From Symbiodinium microadriaticum (taxonomy: Eukaryota > Sar > Dinophyceae > Suessiales > Symbiodiniaceae), in the NCBI GenBank assembly GCA_001939145.1, contig LSRX01000667.1, positions 101,158 to 165,157 on the forward strand: a stretch of DNA of 64,000 bases, given 5' to 3'. This document shows positions 56,501 to 64,000 of the stretch, piece by piece. Under the pieces are notes generated by a model. That model was not told the DNA's origin, searched no databases, and saw nothing but the letters and a program-made list of their open reading frames with translations. A program made the translations under genes and the position numbers. Position 1 is the stretch's first letter, and every line of letters starts with the position of its first letter.

Positions 56501-59500
56501 CGATTCGGAAGCAGCTTAGCAAAGCGATCTTCTCGACGAGATCGTCTGAGGCAAACTCCGTACTTTCTGCTGCTGACAAGCGATGTCGGTGGATTGTTGT
56601 CAGCAGGTCAAGCAATGGCTCAGAAGTGGCATGCTGTCGAATCTGCACAATGCTTCAGGTTCAGGATGCTGAATGCAGCTATGAAGTCAAACAAGCAGGT
56701 GATAGGTTTTTCCAAGTCAGTCAAGGAGAGAGCAAACCCATCGATTAGACTTGCTGCCCAACGCCAGACACATAGCAAGCAAACCTTCTGGCTGGGGCAC
56801 ATTTCCCCCCAGCTCGTCATCGTCCAGGTCAAGGTCTGTGAAGGAGACGTTTCCTCGGAGTAATGAAGTAAGGACACAAGACCCGTTGCGACGATTAGTC
56901 TCACTCCTCAGCTGGTGAGGCGAGAGATAGAGAACAAAAGCGAATCGACCGAGAAGAACGGTGGTCGAGCGGTCGAACTCTCTAGATTGACGGTATGCTC
57001 AAAATATGCCGCGTGCATGCATCGAAACTACTACATGTCACGAAGGCAAAACTCATGTAAGATCTGCTTGCTGAGCCAGAGTCTAACAACTGCAATGGAA
57101 TCGTTCAGAGGGTTGCCCACCGGTGTGGTTTGCCTCAGGCTTGCAGGAGTGCGAGTTTTTGTACAAAGGGCCCAGGTAGCATGCTTCAGCACCCTACACA
57201 AGCAAAGCGCGAGCGAAGGTTCGCAAAGCAACAAGCTACACAATCGGCGGTGGCATATACAGCAACTGATGACTAGGAAAATCTGCAAGTTCTACTGTGT
57301 TAACTTTTCCTGTGGCACCCTTCTTGTCAAACTTGCTCGGAGCTTGCGACTGTGCAGGATGCACGATGTCTGCAGCTGCCGTCTGTGTGCTTGCCAAAGG
57401 GCTCAGCCAGAGCAGACTGCGTGTAGATTAGTACATGGCTCTCGCCACTAAGGGCAAAGTCCTCAGCCGGCGAATGGCACAGCGAAGTGCTAAGTATTTC
57501 AGTCCGAGTCTGCTGTGCTTCCAGGTTTCCGTAGCCAAGTCCACCTCGGCCAGGCTGACATCAACGGAACCATTGGGGATCTTGAGCCAGTCCTCGTGAA
57601 GCAGCACTCACACGACTCGGCCCAATAGGAACAACATCTTGACGAGAACACGACGCTGGTCCTGTGTGCCATTCACATGCTGGCCCGCAGCAAAGGGGTC
57701 TGCAACACTGAAATAAAGCTTGTAGTACACCACCTTCGGGAGCACAAAGGCAGTGATGGCAGTGTAAGTGGACTTCTATAAGAAGCATCGTCCTATGAGG
57801 TCAGATCGATTAAGATCTATACTGAAACTGCAGCATTTGGTGCCTGTTGTCGATCAGGCGGTCGATCCCATGTCAGGGTTCCGCCAACTTCACCCTGTGA
57901 ACAATGCGAATGCACGCCAGCGATCATGAAAGGTGTCAATCTGAACTCAGTTAGCATTCCGGCTGCTCCCTTCCTATCTCAACACTTGGGCACTAGTCGA
58001 AGAGTGAGGCTGTCACGGCAACAAGAGATCTTAGAGATCCTGGGTCCACTATTCTCAAAGAACCCACAAGTCCTCGTCCAGGTCCAAATCCAGAAAGTCC
58101 TTGAATGTGCAGAGCTGTCAGAAACAGATGGTGTTCACCGTCGATTCATCGTATCGACACTTCGAATCACCTCAACATGGAAACCTTGCTTCGGGCAGCA
58201 AACCCTTGGCAATGCTTCAGATCCAACCAAGCGTCAACTCCCGACACGCTGGCAATCGTGTCGCTTATTGCCACTGCCGCCTCCGAAACGCGGCACATTG
58301 AAACGCACGTGTCGGGCTAAATGAACAGCGAGGCCACTCCCAAAGCGGCATCTCATCAACGCAAAGATGCTGAACAACCAGTCAGACATGCCTGCCTTCC
58401 ATGCTTGTCTAGGAACAGATCAAGACAAGAAACGCAAACACTAGATAGAGATAGATAGATGGGTAGACAGGCAAATAAACATCTACAGGTGTTTCTACAG
58501 TGATTCTACAGCTACAGACAAGTCCTTAAGCGTCGTCCTTTGAAAGAAGCATTGAGGATCTGAGGCACGGACTGGCGTGGTCTGTTCCAGGAGCACAGAG
58601 CGTGTGAAAACGGTCACAAAGCCAAGTTGGCCCTGGGCACATCAAGTTCACTCTCTTGACTGGTTGTCCGCATCGCCGACATGCTCCTATTTGCAAAACC
58701 CATTGCACTCCGAGGACATCCCAGCAAGAGATATGAAAAGCGAGTCGGTAGAGCAGGCTTCCAATTACGGCATGCGTGGCCCTGCTGTCGCCTCAAGTGC
58801 AATTCTGACAATAGCTTGTCTTGCATTCCAAGCTGCCCTCGTAGTGTCAGGCAAAAGCAGGAGCTTGTTCGTCCCGACGAGCTCTTGTCCCACCTCCGCG
58901 GCCCAGGTGCCAACTGCGGCTTTCACTTCTTATACATGTCGCGACAGCAATAGGCTCTTCCTTTGAGGCACCTTCTGCCGGCCAGTTCCATCAGCACCAA
59001 CAGACAGGTACAGAACGTAGTCAGTCGTTCTGATATTGTCGGCCTGGGGCTGACAAGCAGGCGGACTTGCTACAACCAGTCTAATGAGCCCAGCTGCTGG
59101 CGGATTCCACTGAATCCTGAGCTGTCCAAACTTCGGAACTGCAAGCTACTGCAAGTCACTGGACGTGGACTGGGAAGAGAAATCTTGCGAACACTGCAAT
59201 GCAGATGCAGCAGAGGTGCGTACCCCCGAGGTCATCGTAGTCCAGATCTTGATCCAAAAAGTCGGCATTTCGCACCGTGGCGAAGGTGTCACCTCGTAAC
59301 ACTAACCGCATTCCCGGATTGAACCAATCTGGTCGTTGACCCTCACATTCACACGCACTCAGGCACATCGTCTGAGACAGCTCTCCAGGCCCCGATCTTT
59401 GTCGTTGCACAGTCACAGTCATCCAAGACAAAGGCTGTTACCTTCGAAATTACATGACACCTTACAACAAAGTGCAGGATTCCAAAACCTCAAGCGGTCA

Positions 59501-62500
59501 AAAGAGCCCTTTATGATCGTCTGTTCCTATAGAAGCCCCTTGGGCTCAGCTGGTTCCCAGGGTGCGCAAAGCGCTGCCGACTTTGCCACATTGGCAGCGG
59601 CTAAGAAACCGCTTGTTGGTGCCCTACACTGCGACTAGAACCGAGAAGGAACTGCTGCTTGGATACTTATGGGCAGACTTGCCGGTGTGCTCTGCTCGGC
59701 CAAGATCGACCTGGCGCAGCTCTCACGGAGATTTCAGGAGTTCTGTGCTACAGCCCTTTGCGCGCATGTATGCACACAAACGTGCAAGAGTCTGGGCTTG
59801 TGACATGTGCACACAAATCAATCACATCATTTCTATGTCTGATACAAGAATGATAAATCTGAAGCCGAGCAGGAAATGTGTACATATTTAAGATATCAGC
59901 AGGCTGGCGATCTAGTCTATCACAACATGAGCTGGATCATGATCAGGGCATTCCATACAAGACCCTCAACTCCTGTCTGGCCCTTGGTTTTGGGTTGTCG
60001 AGTGTGATCTCTTATCAAGACGAGACCCACGACCCAAGCTTCCCAGAACCATGAAAGGCCCAAAGGTCCCGAAATCGATGAGGGAATTGCATGAGGTCTG
60101 AGTCTGAGTCTGCGAATTGCCACACCTATCCGGGTTAAAGGCAAGCACAGTAATTGGCGTAGAGGCCCAAAGCGCTAACTAACCCTAGACTCAAAAAGCA
60201 ATGCGCGACACAAATCCTGAAAGGCACCGCTCTGCAGTGCCTGGTGTACACAAGTACATGGGAGTAGTTCTGCAGGGGCTGCTCCTGACTCGCTGAACGG
60301 CTTGAGGCTGCAACGCACACGTCTTCGGTATCAGGACGCCGAAATTCCCTCTGCCCGAGAAGGCGGGAGTCTGACAGCTCCCTGGCATGAAACGATGGAG
60401 CCTTCCTGGAGCCCATACAGAGCACATCCTAATTTTTGATGTTGAGCCAGGGCACTGGCTGCACGAAGGCCTCCTCTGTGTCGAACGGTTGATTGGCAAT
60501 CCTGTGCATCGCTTAAGTCTCTTCCGGCTTCGCGATGCCCCTCCTCTGCAGTGTCTGTAATATGCTGAAGACGAAACTCCAGTCATAAGATATCGAGCGT
60601 CCCTTGATGAATGTGCCTTGCGTCTGCAAGTGAGACTCCCCCAAAACACAATGGCAACATCTTCAAGATTTAAGATGGATCCGCAGGCAGACTGGGACCG
60701 GGGCGCATTTGCAACTTCAAGAAACTTGCAGTATCTCGGCAAGTCACTGGGAGCGCGAGCCACCGAAGGCATCAGATGCAAGGTAGGAAACGAAGCGTGA
60801 CACCTCTCAAGGTCCAAAGCGTAGGCTAGTCGATAGGTCGCTCAATTTAGCAACAGCGATGACTGAAAAAAATCAAAGCGATCAGGTACAATCGACATCG
60901 AGTGCACTCACTAGCTACAGAACAGGATAGGAACGCAACGGCCAGATGCAGGAGATGTGCTAAGTAGGCATGCTTCGGAGTCGCCTGCGCCATGTCATCC
61001 GGAGGCAACCACGTCACATTGCCACCGAGCTCCTTGTCATCCAAATCGTCATCCAAGAATTCGATGCTGGACACGCTTGCGTTCGTATTGTTGATGACCT
61101 GCTCTCAACTCAAACCCTCCGTGAAAGCAGAAAACTCAAGACTCTCACTGCACATGACTGGCAGGCTCCGCCGGGGCACGAAAACATGCGGTGTAGACTG
61201 CTCCACGAGCGAAGAGCCTCAGCTTGCGGCCAAGTTGAGAATAACCGGACTCATTCCACAGATGCAGTGTCGAGTCTGCACTGCAGCAGGGGGGCGGGTG
61301 TAGACCTGGATGTGCGACAACGCGCCCTGAAGGAAGTCTGCGGGAACGTGAATGATGTTCGTACCGACCTGCCGCCAGCGAATCGCACAGAACCATTCCA
61401 CAGCTTGTGGAGCAGGGCGAAGCAAGCACCGACGACTTGATGCTGACGCGCAGGCACAAAGCATGAGAAGTTAGCAACCACCGTATTGAATCTCAAAGGA
61501 AGAATCTCAACCGAAGAGCAGATGCAAAGCGGCGGCCAGAGAGGTCAGTTTCAGCCCTGCCAAATTGCAGCGGCGCTCCGGCCGCCAACATCGGTTGCCC
61601 TCTGACAAACCCCAAAAAGCAGGCTTCCGTCCGCATTTAAAAACCTCAACGCCTAGGGTTTTTAGCGGGGAAGTGAAGAGGAGGGTTTTTAGAACTGCGA
61701 CACATCATGCCTCGACAGAATCTCCCAACTGCGAGCGATTCGTTCCCGTAGCGTCCGGGAATTCAACCTCAGAGTCTGGGTGCTTGAGTTTCAACGTTGA
61801 CTGCATGCGACTGCGTGTCTCATACAGGCTACGTGGCGAAGAGCATGTCACTACAGGCTGCGGCTACAGCTGACGAATGAAACTGGAGACGGTCTGGTTC
61901 GAAACTTCTACTCGCAAGCTGCAAGAGTGAAAACATGTGAAAACTAGCATCTGGCGCCAAAACACCAAGCTTGAGTTGGAAATGTTTCCAAACAGCTGCA
62001 GTTTACGCGTCCATAGCCGCACGTTCAGAGGCCTTAAACCCGGTAATCCCCGAACAGGCTAATTACTGTCTTGCTTCGATGAGATCTTTTTTCAACCACC
62101 ATCCCCGCAGTAGCAACAGCGGAAAAGCCACCTTTTTGATCTACAAGTAAAGTAGAACCCACAAAAGTGCGAAGATACTGCGGCCCAGCAAGTGTTATAC
62201 GTCCATCAGTCCGGCAGCGAAGTAAACATCATAATGGGTGACTTGTGCCAGGTCCTGAGCGCAAGCAAATTTGAGAACCACTTCGCACTCCGGAGATGCT
62301 CACCGTCTTTCACCATCTTTCACTCTATAAGCTCTGGTTTCAACTGAAAAATCCTGAAAGCCACCAGTTCAATTGTTCCGTCACGTGTTCGCCTTTCATC
62401 ATGCTCGACCCGGCATCGTCCAGCAACACGACTTGAAGACAAATGCAGGGATCCCCGAACAGCATGCAATCGGGCTTTCTGATACAAGTATGGGAAAAAT

Positions 62501-63040
62501 GGCAAACATAGCAGCCGTTAATTGATAGAGCCCAAGGTCGGCCGGTGCTTTCCAGGTAATTGGTCCGCCAAGCTCTGCCTCATCAAGGTCCTTTGCCACG
62601 TGTGGAAGGTGCTGAGTCGCAACCCGAGGTGCTGCTCCGCTCATGAGACCCCTCCTGCTCTTGGAAGGCTCCGCCACTGACAGAGGCATTCACGTCCACG
62701 ATGGCAAAGCCTCCCGGTTGAGAGGGCACACTACAAGCACGAGGCCTGACGCAAAGTGCGCAAAGTTGATGGACCGATGGAGGCTCTGTAAACTTTCGGC
62801 CACAGAAGTTGCAGCTTCGTTTCCAGCTGCTCCATGTAAGCTGAGCTGCAATTTTCTGTCCCTTGAGGTCTGCAGAAACGCGGTGTGAATTGCAAGCTTT
62901 GGGTGATCATGGTTGACTGGATGCAAAAATGTCCCACGGCGGCGGCAGGTTGACACGACGATGCTACGATGCAATCGAGACACTGATGGGGGTCGACTGC
63001 TCTGCAAGTGTCGACTTGGTGTAGACCTGTGCTCGGGTTC
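36450..63040 (-). CDS. Giant multi-exon gene of FN3-like repeats (partial)
   Basis: Across 26.6 kb the minus strand holds dispersed exon fragments of one repeat. Part A is V-x-F-x-D-x-DLD-xx-E-LGG-x-V-x-W-xx-P. Part B is V-xx-Y-x-VYLA, then VP-x-GTN, VP-x-TP, H-x-x-VYT-x-S-x-LVEQTTP and I-x-DT. Clear LVEQTTP-type motifs lie near 37.47, 42.76, 44.26, 46.47, 48.54, 50.11, 51.07, 52.29, 54.63, 57.13, 58.59, 61.20 and 63.01 kb. GG-x-V-x-W motifs lie near 36.88, 41.96, 43.81, 45.42, 49.55, 50.89, 51.70, 54.22, 57.88, 61.02 and 62.57 kb. The W...Y.V pattern is that of fibronectin type III strands B and C, so a large extracellular or adhesive protein is inferred. The 5' end lies beyond what is recognised. 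Exons not itemised below have uncertain borders. Confidence 0.65.
36490..36577 (-). CDS. FN3-like part B exon (last recognised)
   Basis: An acceptor AG at 36579-36578 is followed by GTCACCTACTACGC, giving VTYYAVFIGPDPLGQRSQ, the V-x-x-Y-x-V strand of the repeat. The left border is approximate, with a possible GT donor near 36.49 kb. Microsatellites follow. Confidence 0.5.
36860..36911 (-). CDS. FN3-like part A exon
   Basis: The exon reads SEMGGDIFWDAPLDADQ. The acceptor is CAG before G at 36911, and it ends CAG at 36860 with a GC donor. Joining it to the exon at 36577 gives DADQ-VTYYAV, the usual A-to-B junction. Confidence 0.6.
37455..37560 (-). CDS. FN3-like part B exon
   Basis: It reads LPPEVYYDTATHFVVFTGST followed by LVEQTTPSALVP. 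Borders are approximate. Confidence 0.5.
37912..38060 (-). CDS. FN3-like exon, parts A and B contiguous
   Basis: It reads GTISWTTPEPDFNPLVSFFT then LHLADDAFLGVHKRENSEAF, with W, P and the LA-x-D block in register and no intron between them. Borders are approximate. Confidence 0.45.
38720..38890. repeat. Degenerate CGAAAAGTC-type array 1
   Basis: Repeated GAAAAGTC, CGAAAAGCG and AAAACCCGAAAAGTG words at roughly 12-base spacing, in an apparent intron of the giant gene. Confidence 0.7.
39975..40260. repeat. Degenerate CGAAAAGTC-type array 2
   Basis: The same words as in the array at 38.7 kb (GTCGAAAAGTAG, GAAAAGTGCGAAAAG) in the same orientation, 1.1 kb away. Confidence 0.7.
40588..41095. repeat. 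Trinucleotide-rich region (CTG, CGT, AGC, AGT)
   Basis: CTGCTGCTG and GCCGCTGCC runs near 40.59-40.68 kb, then AGCAGCAGC and GTAGTAGTA runs near 40.86-41.09 kb. Poly-Ala, Ser and Leu frames here are artefacts. Confidence 0.9.
41921..41968 (-). CDS. FN3-like part A exon, 48 nt
   Basis: The acceptor AG (41970-41969) is followed by GACCTTGGGG, and the exon encodes DLGGKISWEPPLEASQ in 16 codons. It ends CAG with a GC donor. The following part B (THYLVYLAANASGAG) lies at about 41.70-41.76 kb. Confidence 0.65.
42710..42790 (-). CDS. FN3-like part B exon
   Basis: It reads SSLIAERTTPFAAPINDTIS, a variant of S-x-LVEQTTP and I-x-DT. A part A start (NVSFLDLDLDL) lies at 42.44-42.48 kb. Borders are approximate. 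Confidence 0.5.
43796..43822 (-). CDS. FN3-like part A exon, 27 nt
   Basis: AG before GATCTCGG at 43822 and a GT donor after ACCTGGACG bound a nine-codon exon, DLGGNVTWT. The preceding DVEFLDQDLDEEEP piece lies at 43.98-44.04 kb. Confidence 0.5.
45350..45445 (-). CDS. FN3-like exon, parts A and B contiguous
   Basis: It reads EELGGDITWVKPIDFSQVTL then YSVAWHKTAS. Here the Q-V junction is encoded without an intron, which confirms that A and B belong together. The frame stops soon after, so a donor lies near the left border. Confidence 0.55.
45600..45666. repeat. (GA)n microsatellite before a gap
   Basis: GAGAGAGA runs directly into the N gap; the same composition (GGGAGGGGGAGAGAG) follows the gap. 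Confidence 0.9.
45667..45943. other. Sequence gap (N run)
   Basis: 277 undetermined bases inside a GA-rich repeat. Confidence 0.99.
46415..46565 (-). CDS. FN3-like part B exon
   Basis: It reads GGTQAFVLPRGPHSHIVVYT, then KSTLVEQTTPSFLELNDTAS, covering the GT-x-x-x-V-x-P block, VYT, LVEQTTP and DT in one frame. Borders are approximate. Confidence 0.6.
48484..48580 (-). CDS. FN3-like part B exon
   Basis: It reads LTEVVFTRSSLVEQTTPAFI. The upstream VP-x-GT block (MPVGTHDLFVPPELPLGKST) lies at 48.86-48.93 kb, so an intron separates the two halves. Confidence 0.55.
49500..49595 (-). CDS. FN3-like exon, parts A and B contiguous
   Basis: AG before GATCTGGATG at 49595 starts DLDGAELGGTIFWSPAGDTH followed by LVVAYDLRP. 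The left border is approximate. Confidence 0.55.
50035..50155 (-). CDS. FN3-like part B exon
   Basis: It reads QITVYSKSDLAEQTTPVVLQ, in register with VYT-x-S-x-LVEQTTP. Borders are approximate. Confidence 0.5.
50690..50753 (-). CDS. FN3-like part B exon start
   Basis: The acceptor AG (50755-50754) is followed by GTGGCCGCTTATCG, giving VAAYRVYLALLANF. It joins in phase to the exon ending at 50848 (ESSQ-VAAYRVYLA) across a 94-base GC-AG intron. Confidence 0.65.
50848..50928 (-). CDS. FN3-like part A exon, 81 nt
   Basis: A 27-codon exon, VTFTDLDLDLGDVGGHVYWE then TPLESSQ, bounded by CAG before GTG at 50928 and by a GC donor after CAG at 50848. Both flanking introns are GC-AG. Confidence 0.75.
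51007..51125 (-). CDS. FN3-like part B exon
   Basis: It reads SDIVVYTRSVLVEQTTPVGV then EISDTSSDVQN and ends AAC at 51007 with a GC donor. The 78-base intron 51006-50929 is open in frame, so the spliced join DVQN-VTFTDLDLD can be read directly. Confidence 0.7.
51617..51723 (-). CDS. FN3-like exon, parts A and B contiguous
   Basis: AG before GACCTGGATA at 51723 starts DLDIDDLGGDVAWAEPVSDI then EYVHFYDVCFTQE. It joins in phase to the exon ending at 52232 across a 508-base GC-AG intron (FVDQ-DLDIDDLGG). A further B piece (RYLANSSAGAFRSQLG) lies at 51.52-51.58 kb. Confidence 0.65.
52232..52325 (-). CDS. FN3-like part B exon
   Basis: It reads STEEQTTPVAVNISDTVASV then SSVEFVDQ and ends CAG at 52232 with a GC donor. 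The right border is approximate. Confidence 0.65.
53520..53692. repeat. (GA)n/(GATA)n microsatellite
   Basis: About 170 bases of GAGA with GATA, GACA and GAAA interruptions, in an intron of the giant gene. Confidence 0.95.
54186..54246 (-). CDS. FN3-like part A exon
   Basis: AG before GACTTGGACA at 54246 starts DLDREEFGGNLSWQQPVVAG. The left border is approximate, with a GC donor likely inside GGACAGCGAACG. Confidence 0.6.
54600..54725 (-). CDS. FN3-like part B exon
   Basis: It reads IGTRALLVPERSFRHILVFT then RSSLAEQSTPVAF, matching the GT-x-x-x-VP, VYT and LVEQTTP blocks in one frame. Borders are approximate. Confidence 0.6.
57660..57733 (-). CDS. FN3-like part B exon
   Basis: AG before GTGGTGTACTAC at 57733 starts VVYYKLYFSVADPFAAGQ. 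It joins in phase to the exon ending at 57844 (DRQQ-VVYYKLYF). Confidence 0.6.
57844..57894 (-). CDS. FN3-like part A exon, 51 nt
   Basis: A 17-codon exon, GEVGGTLTWDRPPDRQQ, with CAG before GGT at 57894 and a GC donor after CAG. A DFLDLDLDED piece at 58.07-58.10 kb is the likely preceding exon. Confidence 0.65.
58525..58625 (-). CDS. FN3-like part B exon
   Basis: It reads VTVFTRSVLLEQTTPVRASD. A VYLA-type piece (DYVLYLSVGADGTGRQKVP) lies upstream at 58.96-59.03 kb. Borders are approximate. Confidence 0.55.
59222..59300 (-). CDS. FN3-like part A exon
   Basis: It reads GDTFATVRNADFLDQDLDYD then DLGG, where a GT donor (GTACGC) cuts the exon. Acceptor CGAG before GTGACACC is likely. Confidence 0.5.
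60215..60365 (-). CDS. FN3-like part B exon
   Basis: It contains QPLQNYSHVLVYTRHCRAVP, matching TP-x-x-x-Y-x-H-x-x-VYT. Borders are approximate. Confidence 0.4.
60985..61098 (-). CDS. FN3-like part A exon, 114 nt
   Basis: A 38-codon exon reads VINNTNASVSSIEFLDDDLD then DKELGGNVTWLPPDDMAQ. The acceptor is CAG before GTC at 61098 and the GC donor follows CAG at 60985. This is the cleanest copy of part A in the window. Confidence 0.75.
61180..61217 (-). CDS. FN3-like part B exon, 38 nt
   Basis: It starts GC-TCT-TCG at 61217 after GAG and reads SSLVEQSTPHVF. The single base C ending the previous exon (61296) completes an Arg codon, so splicing gives VYT-R-SSLVEQSTP. A GT donor follows at 61179, leaving an 81-base intron. 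Confidence 0.7.
61296..61380 (-). CDS. FN3-like part B exon
   Basis: It reads RQVGTNIIHVPADFLQGALS then HIQVYT, ending with C at 61296 and a GC donor. The 78-base intron 61295-61218 separates it from SSLVEQSTP. The right border is approximate. Confidence 0.7.
62201..62241 (-). CDS. FN3-like part B exon, about 41 nt
   Basis: AAG before TCACCCATTATG at 62241 and a GT donor (GTATAAC) at 62200 bound THYDVYFAAGLMD. Confidence 0.5.
62545..62590 (-). CDS. FN3-like part A exon
   Basis: AAG before GACCTTGATG at 62590 starts DLDEAELGGPITWKAPAD. The left border is approximate. Confidence 0.6.
62965..63040 (-). CDS. FN3-like part B exon (first recognised)
   Basis: It reads AQVYTKSTLAEQSTPISVSI. Nothing further upstream (63.05-64 kb) matches the repeat, so the gene either starts beyond the window or has a long intron here. 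Confidence 0.55.
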
Positions 63041-63350
63041 GCAGGCACGTCGAAGGTCCAGTTTTGGTTCTCTCAACTGTCAACAGCCAAGCTGCGAGGA
63101 CCTGTGAGTACTCGGATCGCGCCGCACCGTCCTGGGAACCAAAGTACACTTATGAATCCGAAGCCCTAGTCATAGCTGGTCAAAAGTAAGCGCACCGTCA
63201 ATAAGTAGCCATGTAGGGATCTGTCCGAGAGACTGGAACCGGCAGATTTCAGTCCAACGGCTTTTCAGATCCCACCGATCCCTCGCATGCGTGCTGTTCA
63301 AACGCAACATCAAATGTTCCCCGGCGCACCCCAACGATGGGGGAAAGGGT

Positions 63351-63605
63351 AATCCGCGTCTTTATTTTTTGGGTTATCTGCGTCTTTATTTTTTGGGTTA
63401 TCTGCGTCTTTATTTTTTAGGTTATCTGCGTCTTTTTTTTTGGTTTTGTATGGCACCTACTATGTTTTCTCGCAAATCACTCGGTAATATGTGTCTTTAT
63501 TTTTTGGGTTATCTGCGTCTTTTTTTGGCTGTTATCTGGTACCTGCTGCATTTTTTAGCAAATCACTGGGTTATTAGCTTGTTTTGTGTGTTATCTGCGT
63601 CTGTT
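63351..63605. repeat. 24-bp tandem repeat, T-rich
   Basis: The unit GCGTCTTTATTTTTTGGGTT-ATCT occurs about three times in a row, then in degenerate form with CAAATCACT spacers. Confidence 0.85.
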
Positions 63606-64000
63606 TCCTCTTAAGGTTTGGATCTCAACTCCAAAATCCAACAGAAAATCAACTATAAACAGTAAAAACAAATACAAACATTACAAAAACAAGAACCTGT
63701 AAACACAAAAAACAAGACGCAAATGAAATTGCGATTCCGGTTCATAACATATCTTGGCGATTCCGGCGCATCATACATCTTAAACGCGTTCCCCCCTCAT
63801 TCTCAAAAAACTGCATTCCTCATGGCCACTCAGATTGATGATCTTATAGCTTTGATGGGACCTACCACGTTTCGGGCTGATCACTAGGGTATTTCCGTTT
63901 GTTCTTTTGGGTTATCTGGGCCCTGTTTCTTTTGGTTCAGAGATTAGCTTAACAATCCAATAGAAAATCAGTACTGAAAAATACAAAACTACGTAAAAAA
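63606..64000. other. AT-rich sequence, no gene seen
   Basis: Two related blocks (AATCCAACAGAAAATCA near 63.64 kb and AATCCAATAGAAAATCAG near 63.95 kb) and the word GGGTTATCTG suggest a diverged larger repeat of which the T-rich array is a part. Confidence 0.5.

Noticed and set aside
1-64000. Dinoflagellate spliced-leader, tRNA, rRNA or CRISPR features
   Set aside because: I looked for the spliced-leader core (ATTTTGGCTCAAG) and for repeat-spacer arrays or tRNA-like arms by eye and found none. A covariance-model scan would be needed to exclude tRNAs.

Overview
The window looks like nuclear DNA of a dinoflagellate, probably Symbiodiniaceae or Suessiales. This is inferred from several signs. 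There are TTTAGGG-type repeats. Short introns have GC donors and acceptors followed by G. Decayed retroelements are dense, and coding DNA is split into very small exons among satellites and microsatellites. No bacterial operon, rRNA, tRNA or CRISPR array was seen. Sequence gaps lie at 3440-4391 and 45667-45943, and single N bases at 26061 and 32056.

Region 1-7.6 kb (minus strand) holds a truncated LINE-type retroelement. It has a reverse transcriptase palm end (FADD), a row of C2H2-like zinc fingers, a second overlapping frame and a ubiquitin-specific-protease-like Cys box that runs into the gap. Beyond the gap on the same strand come a small secreted protein, six copies of a hairpin repeat, and a single-pass membrane protein that runs off the window.

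Region 7.6-17.4 kb (plus strand) abuts the LINE head to head. It is a second, decayed retroelement. Two leading ORFs are followed by a candidate GIY-YIG nuclease, a Penelope-like reverse transcriptase broken by frameshifts and a tandem duplication, and a string of short ORFs. Three satellites follow, the first containing telomere-like repeats. The region ends with a ubiquitin-like ORF interrupted by one stop.

Region 17.4-36.4 kb is mixed. It holds an intact DUF5672-type glycosyltransferase-like gene, a partial second glycosyltransferase-like exon, a decayed retroelement RT/RNase H fragment, and a PIF1/Helitron-type helicase flanked on both sides by repeats that carry the same hairpin. It also holds an intact Arg/Ser/Gly-rich protein whose C-terminal domain matches one in the 7.7-8.5 kb ORF. 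Long stretches between these show nothing recognisable.

Region 36.4-63.1 kb (minus strand) is best explained as part of one giant gene built from at least 13 copies of a roughly 100-residue fibronectin-III-like repeat. The repeats are cut into small exons, and spliced junctions restore the repeat consensus exactly at several sites. The 5' end of the gene is not seen, and the 3' end is probably near 36.45 kb. The last kilobase (63.3-64 kb) is AT-rich repeat.
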